From the NCBI GenBank assembly GCA_002798195.1, contig NWQM01000005.1, positions 1 to 64,000 of the forward strand: a stretch of DNA of 64,000 nt. The letters run 5' to 3'. The notes under the pieces are model-generated. The model was not told the DNA's origin. It ran no database searches and saw only the letters and a list, made by a program, of their open reading frames with translations. Each line of letters opens with the position of its first letter. The first letter of the stretch is position 1. Below are positions 7,631-16,727 of the stretch, piece after piece. Origin of the DNA: Lysobacteraceae bacterium NML03-0222. Lineage in GTDB: Bacteria > Pseudomonadota > Gammaproteobacteria > Xanthomonadales > Xanthomonadaceae. The translations under genes and the position numbers were made by a program.

Positions 7631-9622
7631 ATGTCTGAATGGCTTGAGCAAATCGTTTCGTGGATTGGCGAGAACCCCGCTGCGGCGGCGTTCATCGCTT
7701 TTTTTATCGCTTTTTGTGACGCACTGGCGCTGGTCGGCATTCTGGTTCCGGCCTTTCCGCTGCTGTTTGCCGTCGGCACCCTGATTGGCCTGGGGCATGC
7801 CAATGGCCCGTTGCTGGTGGCCTGTGCCGCGGTCGGCGCGTTTCTGGGCGATGCGCTCAGCTACTGGATTGGTCATCGCTGGGGTCCGCAGATGCGTAGC
7901 TTGTGGCTGTTCCGGCGCTATCCGCAATTTCTTGACCGCAGCGAACGCATGTTCCACCGCCACGGCGCGATGAGCATCCTGATTGCGCGCTATGTTGGCG
8001 CTGTACGCCCGTTTGTACCGGCCATCGCCGGCATGTTGCGCATGCCGTTTTCCCGCTACGCCCCGGCCAGCCTGGTGGCCTGCATCAGCTGGGCAGCGCT
8101 GTTTCTGGCACCGGGCTGGATTTTTGGCAAATCCTATGATGCCGTGGCTGCCGTGGCCGACAAGCTGGCACTGGTGCTGATTGCCATTGCGGCCATCATC
8201 GCGCTGGCCTGGGCCGGCGTCATCTACACCTCACGCTGGTTTGCAGGACATGCCGATGGCGTTCTGAAGCGCGCGCTGGACTGGTCCCGCGCCCATCCCC
8301 GACTCGGCCAGTTCACCGGCTATCTGGTTGACCCCAACCGCCCGCAATCGACCTCGCTGCTGATGCTGTTTGCCGCCCTGGTCGGGCTGCTCTGGATTGC
8401 CGTGGTCGGCGCCGTGGCGCTGCTGGCCAACGGCGGCCCGCTCGGCATCGACCATCGCGTGTATGAGGCGATGTTTGCCTTGCGCACCCCGCTGGCCGAC
8501 AACCTGATGGCCGCCCTGGCACGGCTTGGCGATGTCCAGGTGCTGGCGCCGGCGGTACTGGCCGGGCTTGGCTGGTTGCTGTGGCGCAAGCGCTGGCAGG
8601 CGGCACTGCACTGGAGCGCCGCGCTGCTGTTTGGCTGGCTGGCAAGCGAGACACTGAAGTTCATCGTCGATATCCCGCGCCCGCCCACCGCACCGGGGGG
8701 CTTTGGCTTTCCCTCGGTCAGCATCGTCATGCTGACCATCAGCTTTGGCTTTTTTGCCGTACTCATCGCCCGCGAATGGCCGGGACGGCGGCGCATCTGG
8801 CCCTATCTGCTGGGCACCGTACTGACCGCACTGGTGGCCTTCGCCCGCCTTTACCTGGGTGCACACTGGCTGAGCGATGTCATCAGCGGCATGGTGTTTG
8901 GCCTTCTGTGGGTACTGATACTGGGCATCGCCTACCGCAGCCATGTGGCGCGCTCGTTCTGGATGCGCCCTCTGGCTCTCATCTTCTATAGCGTATTCGT
9001 GCTGGCCGCCCTCTGGCATGCCCCGCGCCATACCCAGACCTGGCTGGAAGACTTCTCCCCGCCACCGCCTGCCCAGAGCATGAGCCATGCCACCTGGTGG
9101 GAAGATGGCTGGCAGCAACTGCCCGCGACCCGCAATGCCCGTGGCGATGCCATCCGCTGGCCGCTGGACGTACAAATCGCAGGCTCGCTGGTACCGGTAC
9201 AAACCGCACTGGAAGTCGCTGGCTGGCGGGTCAAACCCCAGGCCGACTGGATGGATGTGCTGGGGCTGCTGGACAGCGATACCCCTTCCAGCGAGCAGCC
9301 GATACTGCCTGCCGCCCTGGAGGCACACCCCGAGGCTCTGCTGCTGGTACGTGAAATCGACGATGGCCGCCGCCGTCAAGTACTGCGCCTGTGGCCTGCC
9401 CCGGTTCGCCTGCAAGACGATACCCCCCTGTGGATTGGCACCACCCAGACCATGACCCCACACCGGGTAATGGGGGTAGCCACCCTGTGGCTGCCAGTGG
9501 ATGACCACGGCGAAGCCTATCGCGCCACCCGCGAGGCACTGGCCGAAATCAGCCCACAACGCGAAGGCGAAAGCCGCGCCCATGTCCCGGTATTGCGACT
9601 GCAGACTGCACGCAAACAATAA
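7631..9622 (+). CDS. DedA / PAP2 / LssY-C fusion membrane protein
   Basis: A 663-residue inner-membrane protein made of three parts. Residues 1 to about 200 are a DedA domain (entrance segment with LVGILVPAFP, then FLGDALSYWIGHRWG and ARYVGAVRPFVPAIAGM), a family now linked to undecaprenyl-phosphate flipping. Residues about 240-440 are a PAP2 phosphatase domain with KFIVDIPRP and ARLYLGAHWLSD matching motifs 1 and 3. The remainder resembles the LssY C-terminal domain. In PAP2 motif 2 the expected PSGH reads PSVS, so the usual general-acid histidine is missing. The gene is divergent from the dehydrogenase and convergent with the glycosyltransferases. Membrane-lipid or lipid-carrier recycling is inferred. 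Confidence 0.85.
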   Translation: MSEWLEQIVSWIGENPAAAAFIAFFIAFCDALALVGILVPAFPLLFAVGTLIGLGHANGPLLVACAAVGAFLGDALSYWIGHRWGPQMRSLWLFRRYPQFLDRSERMFHRHGAMSILIARYVGAVRPFVPAIAGMLRMPFSRYAPASLVACISWAALFLAPGWIFGKSYDAVAAVADKLALVLIAIAAIIALAWAGVIYTSRWFAGHADGVLKRALDWSRAHPRLGQFTGYLVDPNRPQSTSLLMLFAALVGLLWIAVVGAVALLANGGPLGIDHRVYEAMFALRTPLADNLMAALARLGDVQVLAPAVLAGLGWLLWRKRWQAALHWSAALLFGWLASETLKFIVDIPRPPTAPGGFGFPSVSIVMLTISFGFFAVLIAREWPGRRRIWPYLLGTVLTALVAFARLYLGAHWLSDVISGMVFGLLWVLILGIAYRSHVARSFWMRPLALIFYSVFVLAALWHAPRHTQTWLEDFSPPPPAQSMSHATWWEDGWQQLPATRNARGDAIRWPLDVQIAGSLVPVQTALEVAGWRVKPQADWMDVLGLLDSDTPSSEQPILPAALEAHPEALLLVREIDDGRRRQVLRLWPAPVRLQDDTPLWIGTTQTMTPHRVMGVATLWLPVDDHGEAYRATREALAEISPQREGESRAHVPVLRLQTARKQ

Positions 9623-9661
9623 GCACCTTCTCAGGGACAAGCTCCAGCAACCAAACATAGT

Positions 9662-9683
9662 CCCCTGTCAATTCAGACAGGGG
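9662..9683. terminator. Hairpin between convergent genes
   Basis: CCCCTGTC pairs perfectly with GACAGGGG around a six-base loop. It sits between the 3' ends of the DedA-PAP2 gene and the glycosyltransferase gene. There is no proper T-tract on either side, so it may be a weak or Rho-assisted terminator. Confidence 0.55.
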
Positions 9684-9719
9684 GTTCGTTATAGGGAGCA
9701 CCAGCGCTCCGCAACTGCG

Positions 9720-10670
9720 CTATTTCCGCCAGAGTTTGCTGGCATATTCCAATGCCCGGCGGCGGTTGCCAGGCTGAGCCAATGCCGAGCACATGGCAGA
9801 CCAGCGCTCGGCAAAATCCCCGGTGACCAATGCTTGCCGCATCCGTGCCGCCCCCGCGTACATGCGCTGTAGCCGACGGGCATCTGCCAGCATCGCGGCC
9901 TCCAGATTGGGCAACTGTGTCAGGCAATGCGCCAAATCATCGGCCGTGCCTTGCAAGAATGCGGCGGTACGCAGATAGCGGCGACGCTTGAGCTCGCGGG
10001 CATCGGCGCCACTGCGCGCGAATACGCCATGACTGACGCTACCGCTGTGCTGCCGATAGCGCACCAGTTTTTCCGGCAGGTTGCGGCAATCGCCGAGCAG
10101 ACAGGCGCGCAGGGTCAGGGCGTTGTCTTCCACGGTGCCGCGCAATGACCCAAAGCGGGTGAACACCTCGCGGCGGAACGACAGCGCCGCCCCCAGCAGG
10201 GTATGGAAGGCACGTGAGCGCGCCAGCCGATGCAGGTCAAAATGCAGCATTTCGGTCTTGAAATCGATATCAACCGGACGGTCTTCACCATCGACGGCTG
10301 CAAAATCCGTGCCGATCGCCATGGTTTGCGGATGCTTGGCATAAGCGGCCAGGAGCTTTTCCACTCGATCCGGGGCGGAAACATCATCGCCCGCCATCAT
10401 CACCACAATATCGCCGCTGGCCTGCGGCAATACTGCATTGCACGAGCCTACTACGCCCAAGTTTTGCGGCTGTTTGAGCAGCAGGTCAATGCGATGATGC
10501 CCCTGATACCCCTGCAAGCGCTCGGTGATGCGCTCGAAAGTGCCATCATCGGCAGCATCGTTGGAAATCAACAGCTGGCAGGGCACGGTCTGTGCCAGCA
10601 CGCCATCCAGCGCCGCATCCACCCATTGGCGGTCGCGGTAACTCAGGAAAACAATCGTGGCGCTCAACAT
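9720..10670 (-). CDS. Family 2 glycosyltransferase (copy A of a tandem pair)
   Basis: A 316-residue GT-A fold glycosyltransferase, probably cytoplasmic or peripheral, that would transfer a sugar from a nucleotide sugar. Visible motifs are FLSYRDRQW at the start, ISNDAADDGT, the metal-binding AGDD near residue 95 and the acceptor-side GTVEDNALTLRA. The start at ATG 10670 aligns with that of copy B (MLSATIVFLSY against MLTASIAFLSY); a GTG at 10694 directly after the stop of copy B is possible but has no ribosome site. About the first 240 residues are nearly identical to copy B and the last 75 are clearly different. Acceptor and sugar are unknown; no other polysaccharide genes lie nearby. Confidence 0.85.
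   Translation of the reverse strand: MLSATIVFLSYRDRQWVDAALDGVLAQTVPCQLLISNDAADDGTFERITERLQGYQGHHRIDLLLKQPQNLGVVGSCNAVLPQASGDIVVMMAGDDVSAPDRVEKLLAAYAKHPQTMAIGTDFAAVDGEDRPVDIDFKTEMLHFDLHRLARSRAFHTLLGAALSFRREVFTRFGSLRGTVEDNALTLRACLLGDCRNLPEKLVRYRQHSGSVSHGVFARSGADARELKRRRYLRTAAFLQGTADDLAHCLTQLPNLEAAMLADARRLQRMYAGAARMRQALVTGDFAERWSAMCSALAQPGNRRRALEYASKLWRK
9941..10650. repeat. Direct repeat, copy A (within the glycosyltransferase gene)
   Basis: About 710 bases that match 10919-11628 at an offset of 978 bases, by eye about 95 percent identical, including an uninterrupted identical block of about 125 bases from 10318. The identity stops sharply near 9941, inside the coding region. Confidence 0.85.
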
Positions 10671-10694
10671 GTTCGCAATACTCCGGCGCTCCAC

Positions 10695-11648
10695 TCACAA
10701 GCTGCGCCACAACTTGCCGGTGTATTCCAGGGCGCGGCGGCGATTGCCGGGTCTGGACAGGGCAAAGCACAGTGCCGCCCAGCGCTCGGAAAAGCCGCCA
10801 TCGGCCAGCGCCTTGCGCATCCGTGCCGTACTGGCGTAACGGTGTTGCAGGCGCTGTGCATCGCGTCTTTTTTGTCCGGAAAGTTCAGGCATCTGTTGGA
10901 TACAGTGCTCAAAGTCCTCGGCCGTGCCCTGCAAGAATGCGGCAGTACGCAGATAGCGGCGACGCTTGAGCTCGCGAGCATCGGCGCCACTGCGCGCGAA
11001 TACGCCATGACTGACGCTGCCGCTGTGCTGACGGTAGCGCACCAGTTTTTCCGGCAAATTGCGGCAATCCCCCAACAGGCAGGCGCGCAGGGTCAGGGCG
11101 TTGTCTTCCACGGTGCCGCGCAATGACCCAAAGCGGGTGAACACCTCCCGGCGGAACGACAGCGCCGCCCCCAGCAGGGTATGAAAGGCACGCGAATGCG
11201 CCAGTCGGTGCAGGTCAAAATGCAGCATTTCGGTCTTGAAGTCGATGGCGACCGGACGATCCTCACCATCGACGGCTGCAAAGTCCGTGCCGATTGCCAT
11301 GGTTTGCGGATGCTTGGCATAAGCGGCCAGGAGCTTTTCCACTCGATCCGGGGCGGAAACATCATCGCCCGCCATCATCACCACAATATCGCCGCTGGCC
11401 TGCGGCAATACTGCATTGCACGAACCCACTACGCCCAAGTTTTGCGGCTGTTTGAGCAGCAGGTCAATGCGATGATGCCCCTGATAGCCCTGCAGGCGCT
11501 CAGCGATGCGTTCGAAAGTGCCATCATCGGCAGCATCATTGGAAATCAAGAGCTGGCAGGGCACGGTCTGTGCCAGCACGCCATCCAGTGCCGCGTCCAC
11601 CCATTGGCGGTCGCGGTAACTGAGAAAGGCGATGCTGGCCGTCAGCAC
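10695..11648 (-). CDS. Family 2 glycosyltransferase (copy B of a tandem pair)
   Basis: A 317-residue paralogue of the next gene downstream, with the same motifs (FLSYRDRQW, ISNDAADDGT, AGDD, VEDN). Compared with copy A the N-terminal 240 residues differ at only a handful of positions, while the C-terminal part shares roughly half its residues (for example FEHCIQQMPELSGQ against LAHCLTQLPNLEAA). The GTG at 11648 is chosen because it lies one base after the maeB stop, follows AAGGG and gives the same N-terminus as copy A. It therefore looks translationally coupled to maeB, and copy A follows it 24 bases after its stop. Confidence 0.85.
   Translation of the reverse strand: MLTASIAFLSYRDRQWVDAALDGVLAQTVPCQLLISNDAADDGTFERIAERLQGYQGHHRIDLLLKQPQNLGVVGSCNAVLPQASGDIVVMMAGDDVSAPDRVEKLLAAYAKHPQTMAIGTDFAAVDGEDRPVAIDFKTEMLHFDLHRLAHSRAFHTLLGAALSFRREVFTRFGSLRGTVEDNALTLRACLLGDCRNLPEKLVRYRQHSGSVSHGVFARSGADARELKRRRYLRTAAFLQGTAEDFEHCIQQMPELSGQKRRDAQRLQHRYASTARMRKALADGGFSERWAALCFALSRPGNRRRALEYTGKLWRSL
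10919..11628. repeat. Direct repeat, copy B (within the glycosyltransferase gene)
   Basis: The partner of 9941-10650. The repeated part covers the catalytic N-terminal region of the glycosyltransferase and not the C-terminal quarter or the region between genes. Confidence 0.85.
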
Positions 11649-11649
11649 C

Positions 11650-13938
11650 TCAGCCGCCCTTGCGCTCGCGGCTGGCGCGAATTTGTGCATCCACGGCAGC
11701 AATCGCGGTCATATTGACCACCCGGCGCGGGGTGGCGGCAGCGGTGAGGATATGTGCGGGTTTGTCCAGCCCCATCAGAATCGGGCCCACCGCCACACCG
11801 CCGGTCGCCACGCGAATCAGGTTGTAGCCGATATTGGCCGCATCGAGGTTGGGCATCACCATCAGGTTGGCGCGTCCCTTGAGCGTGGTGCCGGGGAAGA
11901 TGCGTTGGCGCAGTGCTTCATCCCAAGCGGTATCGGCCATCATTTCGCCGTCGATTTCCATCTTCGGCGCGCGCTCGATAATCAGCTCGCGGGCACGGCG
12001 CATCTTGTTGGCTGAAGGGTTGTTATGGCTACCGAAATTGCTGTGCGAGAGCAGCGCCACTTTCGGCTCGATGCCAAACATTTTCAGGCGCAGATTGGCC
12101 TGCAAGGTGCATTCGGCAATCTGCTCGGCGCTGGGGTCGACCTGCACATGGGTATCGGCGAAAAACCACACGCCGTGATCGTTGATGACGCCGGTCATGG
12201 CCGAGGTGCAGTGCGCACCCGGCTCGAGGTCAAATACCGTGCGCAGATAGCCCAGCTTCTTGTGATAGCGCCCAACGATGCCGCAAATCAGCGCATCGGC
12301 TTCGCCACGCTCCACCATTAACGCCGCAACAATGGTCGGGCGTGAGCGCACCAGGCTCTTGGCCGCATCCACGGTGATGCCATCACGCGCGTTGCGCTGG
12401 TGATAGTGCTGCCAATAAGCATCAAAACGCGGGTCGGCGTGGATATCGACCAGCTCATAGTCCTTGTCCGCCTGCAAGCGCAGGCCGAGCTTGGCGATAC
12501 GCCGGGCGATGACTTCCGGGCGGCCAATCAGTATCGGAAAGGCCAGCTTTTCATCGACCACATTCTGCACAGCGCGCAACACGGTGTATTCCTCGCCTTC
12601 GGCGTACACCACGCGCTTGATGTCCGCACGGGCGCGCTCGTACAGCGGCTTCATCATCAGCCCGGACTTGTGGATGAACTGCCCCAGTTTTTCACGGTAG
12701 GCATTCATGTCGGCAATCGGCCGCGAAGCCACCCCCGAGTCCATCGCCGCCTGCGCCACGGCAGGCGCAATCACGGTAATCAGGCGCGGGTCGAACGGGC
12801 GCGGAATCAGGTAGTCCGCGCCAAAGGTGGGGATGTCATTACCATAGGCGTTGCCAAGGTCACTGGCTTCCTTGCGTGCCAGCTCGGCGATGGCGCGCAC
12901 ACAGGCGAGCTTCATCGCCTCGTTGATTTCAGTCGCACCTGCGTCCAGCGCGCCACGGAAGATATAGGGGAAGCACAGCGCGTTATTGACCTGATTGGGA
13001 TAGTCGCTGCGGCCAGTGGCGATAATCGCATCATCGCGCACGGCCTTGGCTTCTTCGGGCAGGATTTCCGGGTGCGGGTTGGCCAGCGCCAGGATGATGG
13101 GGCGTGTCGCCATCTTCGCCACCATCTCGGGCTTGAGGATGCCGCCTGCCGAGAGCCCCAGGAAAATATCCGCACCTTCGACGATTTCCTCCAGCGAGCG
13201 CGCCGCGGTGTCATTGGCATAACGTGCCTTGTCCGGGTCGAGGTTGGGACGGCCCTTGTAGATCACCCCCTCGCGGTCGAAAGCCGTGATGTTTTCGCGC
13301 TTGACCCCCAGTGCCACCAGCATGTCCAGGCAGGCAATCCCTGCGGCACCGGCGCCGGTGGTGGCGATTTTCACGTCCTCGATTTTTTTGCCAGCCACTT
13401 CCAGCGCGTTCAGCACCGCCGAGCCGACGATAATCGCCGTGCCGTGCTGGTCATCGTGGAACACCGGGATTTTCATGCGTTCACGCAGCTTGCGCTCGAC
13501 GATGAAGCATTCCGGCGCCTTGATGTCTTCCAGATTGATGCCGCCAAAGGTCGGCTCCAGGCTGGCGATGATCTCCACCAGCTTGTCCGGGTCGCGCTCG
13601 TCGATTTCGATATCGAACACATCCACACCGGCAAACTTCTTGAACAAAACGCCCTTGCCTTCCATCACCGGCTTGCCGGCCAAAGGACCAATGTCCCCCA
13701 GACCCAGTACCGCGGTGCCATTGGTAATGACGGCCACCAAGTTGCCGCGCGCGGTCATTTCGCTGGCCGCTGCCACATCCTCGACAATCGCCTCACAGGC
13801 ATAGGCCACGCCCGGCGAGTAGGCCAGCGACAGGTCACGCTGGGTCACCATCGGTTTGGTGGCACTGATTTTGATTTTGCCGGGCGGAAACTGGCGGTGG
13901 TATTCAAGGGCGGCGGTTTTCAGGTCTTCCTGCGACAT
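11650..13938 (-). CDS. maeB: NADP-dependent malic enzyme with C-terminal phosphotransacetylase-like domain
   Basis: Oxidatively decarboxylates malate to pyruvate, giving NADPH. The 762 residues have the MaeB layout: N-terminal malic domain with SLAYSPGVAYACEAI, the catalytic region EDIKAPECFIVERKL and FHDDQHGTAIIV, the NADP-binding domain with TGAGAAGIA, and from about residue 430 a phosphate acetyltransferase-like domain that in this family is regulatory (acetyl-CoA) and not catalytic. The ATG at 13938 has GGAA upstream and gives the usual MSQEDLKTAALEYH start; upstream in-frame codons add unrelated residues. Two glycosyltransferase genes follow with one-base spacing, an unusual association. 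Confidence 0.96.
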   Translation of the reverse strand: MSQEDLKTAALEYHRQFPPGKIKISATKPMVTQRDLSLAYSPGVAYACEAIVEDVAAASEMTARGNLVAVITNGTAVLGLGDIGPLAGKPVMEGKGVLFKKFAGVDVFDIEIDERDPDKLVEIIASLEPTFGGINLEDIKAPECFIVERKLRERMKIPVFHDDQHGTAIIVGSAVLNALEVAGKKIEDVKIATTGAGAAGIACLDMLVALGVKRENITAFDREGVIYKGRPNLDPDKARYANDTAARSLEEIVEGADIFLGLSAGGILKPEMVAKMATRPIILALANPHPEILPEEAKAVRDDAIIATGRSDYPNQVNNALCFPYIFRGALDAGATEINEAMKLACVRAIAELARKEASDLGNAYGNDIPTFGADYLIPRPFDPRLITVIAPAVAQAAMDSGVASRPIADMNAYREKLGQFIHKSGLMMKPLYERARADIKRVVYAEGEEYTVLRAVQNVVDEKLAFPILIGRPEVIARRIAKLGLRLQADKDYELVDIHADPRFDAYWQHYHQRNARDGITVDAAKSLVRSRPTIVAALMVERGEADALICGIVGRYHKKLGYLRTVFDLEPGAHCTSAMTGVINDHGVWFFADTHVQVDPSAEQIAECTLQANLRLKMFGIEPKVALLSHSNFGSHNNPSANKMRRARELIIERAPKMEIDGEMMADTAWDEALRQRIFPGTTLKGRANLMVMPNLDAANIGYNLIRVATGGVAVGPILMGLDKPAHILTAAATPRRVVNMTAIAAVDAQIRASRERKGG

Positions 13939-14068
13939 CGGGCGTTCCAAACTTGAGGTGGAATGGCCGATGATTGTAGCCGGGCTTTCTGCCGAATCGA
14001 GCGACAATTTCCATACTTCACAGTCCGGTTACCTGCTTCAATCACAGCCTGCACTTCCCCGTATCGCC

Positions 14069-14827
14069 ATGAACAATCACCCCAAAACCGCCTTCGTGAC
14101 CGGTGCCTCTTCCGGCTTTGGTCGCGCCATCGCCCAGCGTCTTCTGCAAGCAGGCTGGCGCCTCATCATCAGTGCACGTCGCCGCGAGCGGCTGGATACA
14201 TTGGCGGCAGAATTTCCCGACCGCTGTCATGTCGCCTGTTTCGATATCCGCGACAGCGCCGCCATCGACGCAGCCCTTGCCGATTTGCCGGAGAGCTTTG
14301 CCACCATTGACCTGCTGGTCAACAACGCCGGGCTGGCGCTGGGCACCGCCCCGGCGCAACAGGCCGACCTTGCCCAGTGGCGGCAGATGATTGACACCAA
14401 TATCACCGGCCTCATCACCCTCACCCACGCACTGCTGCCGCGCCTTGTCGCAAGCCGTGGACTCATCATCAATATCAGCTCGATTGCCGCGCACTACCCT
14501 TACCCCGGCGGCAATGTCTATGGCGGCAGCAAAGCCTTTGTCAGCCAGTTTTCACTGGGCCTGCGCAGCGACCTGCACGGCACGGGCGTGCGCGTGACCA
14601 GCATCGAGCCGGGCATGGCGGAAACCGAATTCACCCTGGTGCGCACCGGCGGCAACCAAGCCGCCAGCGATGCCCTGTATGCCGGCGTTACCCCCATCCG
14701 TGCCGAGGACATTGCCGAGCAGGTCGCATGGATTGCCAACCTGCCCGCCCATCTCAATATCAACCGCATCGAAACCATGCCAGTCAACCAGAGCTTTGCC
14801 GGGTTTCAGGTGCATCGGGCGAGTTGA
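14069..14827 (+). CDS. ydfG: Short-chain dehydrogenase, YdfG-like (3-hydroxy acid dehydrogenase)
   Basis: A 252-residue NADP-dependent reductase resembling YdfG, which acts on L-allo-threonine and other 3-hydroxy acids. The TGASSGFG nucleotide motif near residue 11, NNAGLALG, the active-site serine in NISSIAAHYPYPGGNVYGGSKAF and the YxxxK lysine are all in place, as is the EPGMAETEF segment typical of the YdfG group. The ATG at 14069 is chosen because it begins just before the Rossmann strand. The gene is divergent from maeB and convergent with speA. The symbol is by similarity; substrate preference is not proven. Confidence 0.8.
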   Translation: MNNHPKTAFVTGASSGFGRAIAQRLLQAGWRLIISARRRERLDTLAAEFPDRCHVACFDIRDSAAIDAALADLPESFATIDLLVNNAGLALGTAPAQQADLAQWRQMIDTNITGLITLTHALLPRLVASRGLIINISSIAAHYPYPGGNVYGGSKAFVSQFSLGLRSDLHGTGVRVTSIEPGMAETEFTLVRTGGNQAASDALYAGVTPIRAEDIAEQVAWIANLPAHLNINRIETMPVNQSFAGFQVHRAS

Positions 14828-14835
14828 TACTGCCA

Positions 14836-14855
14836 GCCCCGCCTCAAAGCGGGGC
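14836..14855. terminator. Hairpin at the shared 3' ends of ydfG-like gene and speA
   Basis: GCCCCGC and GCGGGGC pair around CTCAAA. The stem overlaps the speA stop codon and lies 8 bases after the stop of the convergent dehydrogenase gene. There is no clear T-tract. Confidence 0.45.
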
Positions 14856-16727
14856 ATCATCCAGATAGGTATAGGCGCTCAGGCCCGACTCCAGCGCGGC
14901 ATTGAAGCGCTCGGCTTCGGCGGTGCTGAGGTCGGCCGCCACCACGCGGGCGCGATAGGTGCGGCGCAGGTCGTCCAGCTTGTAACCAACGTAGTCGAGC
15001 ATCACCTCGGTGGTGTCTCCACGGCGTTGCTGGCAGATACGGAATTCATCACCCGTGAACTTCACTTCCACCGCATCAGTATCGCCGAACAGGTTGTGAA
15101 TATCGCCCAGAATTTCCTGATAGGCGCCCACCAGGAAGAAACCCAGGCGGTAACGTTCACCGGCTTTCAATTCGTGCAGCGGCAGCGATGAGTCGAGGTC
15201 TTCGTTTTCCACATAGACATCAATCTTGCCGTCGGAGTCACAGGTCAGGTCGGCGATGATGCCGCGCCGGGTCGGGGCTTCATCCAGACGCTCAATTGGC
15301 ACGATCGGGAACACTTGGTCAATCGCCCAGACATCGGGCATCGACTCGAACACGCTGAAGTTGACGAAGTATTTGTCCACCAGCCGCTCGTTGAGCTCAT
15401 CCAGCAGGTCGCGATGGCTCTTTTCGTCATAAGTCAGGCGCGCACGCACTTTGTGGGCGATGGCATAAAACAAATCGTCAATGCGCGCGCGCTGCACCAA
15501 GTCAATCTGACCCAGCGAATACAGTGCCAGACCCTCGGCATGTGCCTGGCTTGCCTCATGAAACACTTCCACCGCCGGGCGCTCGTGCATTTCGTCATGC
15601 AGCTCGCGCAGATGCCGCACCGGCAGCGACTCATCATCGTTCTGCGGCGGCACCCGGCCTTCCGGTGCTTTTTCGACCTCGGAGACATTCGCCACCAGCA
15701 CCGCATGGTGCGCGGTCATGGCGCGGCCACATTCAGTAATGATGCGCGGAGCGGGCAAGTCATTTTCCGCACAGGCCTCGGCCAGCGGCTGCACGATGCT
15801 GTTGGCATAGTGGCTGATGTTGTAGTTGACCGAGTTGTAGCTGCGGCTGCGCGTGCCTTCATAGTCGATGCCAAGGCCACCACCGACATCCACATGGCTG
15901 ATGTTCGCACCAAGTTTGGAGAGCTCGACAAAATAGCGGGTGGCCTCGCGCATGCCGTTGGCAATGTCACGCACATTGGAAATCTGGCTACCCATGTGGA
16001 AGTGCAGTAGCTGCAGGCAGTCGCCCATATCGCTGTCGCGCAGCGCTTTCCACAAAGTCAGCACCTGACGCGGATTGAGGCCGAATTTGGCCTTGTCACC
16101 ACCGGAATTCTGCCATTTGCCAGCCCCCAGGCTGGCCAGCCGCATGCGCACGCCCAGACCCGGCTTCACGCCCAAGGCGGCGGCCTCCTCCAGCACGATG
16201 CGCAACTCCGAAGGCTTTTCCACCACGATGAAAGTCTGCAAACCCAGCTTGCGACCAATCAGCGCAAGGCGGATGTATTCGCGATCCTTATAGCCATTGC
16301 AGACAATCACCCCACCGGGGCGCGAAAGCGCCAGCACCGCCATCAACTCCGGCTTGCTGCCCGCTTCAAGGCCAAAGCCCTCGCCGTGATGCGAGGCCAG
16401 CGTCCCCGCCACGCTCGCATTCTGGTTGACCTTGATGGGATAGACCGCGGTATAGCCGCCGCCGTACTCCCAGTCCCGCATGGCAGCGGCAAAGGCCGCC
16501 TGCAACTTGCCCAGACGGTTGCCCAGAATATCGGGAAAGCGCACTAGCATCGGCAGTTTGCCACCGGCCGCCACTGCGCGATTGACGACATCGGCCAGAG
16601 CCACCTGCGGACCATCCTTGCCTTGCGGGCGCACCACAATCTGCCCGTTCTGCCCCACATCGAAATAGCCATCGGCCCAATGCGGGATGGAATAGGTTTT
16701 ACGGGCAAGTTCAGGCGACCAATTCAC
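14844..16727 (-). CDS. speA: Biosynthetic arginine decarboxylase
   Basis: PLP enzyme that converts arginine to agmatine on the route to putrescine. It has 627 residues (E. coli 658). The PLP lysine is K99 in YPIKVNQ; HFHMGSQ, the phosphate-binding DVGGGLGIDYEGT and ITECGRAMTAHHAV follow, all characteristic of the SpeA branch of the fold III decarboxylases. The GTG at 16727 is chosen because GGAG lies 8 bases upstream. No agmatinase or agmatine deiminase gene is adjacent, so the rest of the pathway must be elsewhere. It is divergent from the amidase gene. Confidence 0.95.
   Translation of the reverse strand: MNWSPELARKTYSIPHWADGYFDVGQNGQIVVRPQGKDGPQVALADVVNRAVAAGGKLPMLVRFPDILGNRLGKLQAAFAAAMRDWEYGGGYTAVYPIKVNQNASVAGTLASHHGEGFGLEAGSKPELMAVLALSRPGGVIVCNGYKDREYIRLALIGRKLGLQTFIVVEKPSELRIVLEEAAALGVKPGLGVRMRLASLGAGKWQNSGGDKAKFGLNPRQVLTLWKALRDSDMGDCLQLLHFHMGSQISNVRDIANGMREATRYFVELSKLGANISHVDVGGGLGIDYEGTRSRSYNSVNYNISHYANSIVQPLAEACAENDLPAPRIITECGRAMTAHHAVLVANVSEVEKAPEGRVPPQNDDESLPVRHLRELHDEMHERPAVEVFHEASQAHAEGLALYSLGQIDLVQRARIDDLFYAIAHKVRARLTYDEKSHRDLLDELNERLVDKYFVNFSVFESMPDVWAIDQVFPIVPIERLDEAPTRRGIIADLTCDSDGKIDVYVENEDLDSSLPLHELKAGERYRLGFFLVGAYQEILGDIHNLFGDTDAVEVKFTGDEFRICQQRRGDTTEVMLDYVGYKLDDLRRTYRARVVAADLSTAEAERFNAALESGLSAYTYLDDAPL

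Noticed and set aside
9720..11702. Insertion sequence or composite transposon, suggested by the long direct repeat
   Set aside because: The repeated region is the coding part of two glycosyltransferases. No transposase, terminal inverted repeat or target duplication was seen.
12400..13956. Open frame of 518 codons on the plus strand opposite maeB
   Set aside because: maeB is complete and well conserved; the antisense product has no start context or domain.
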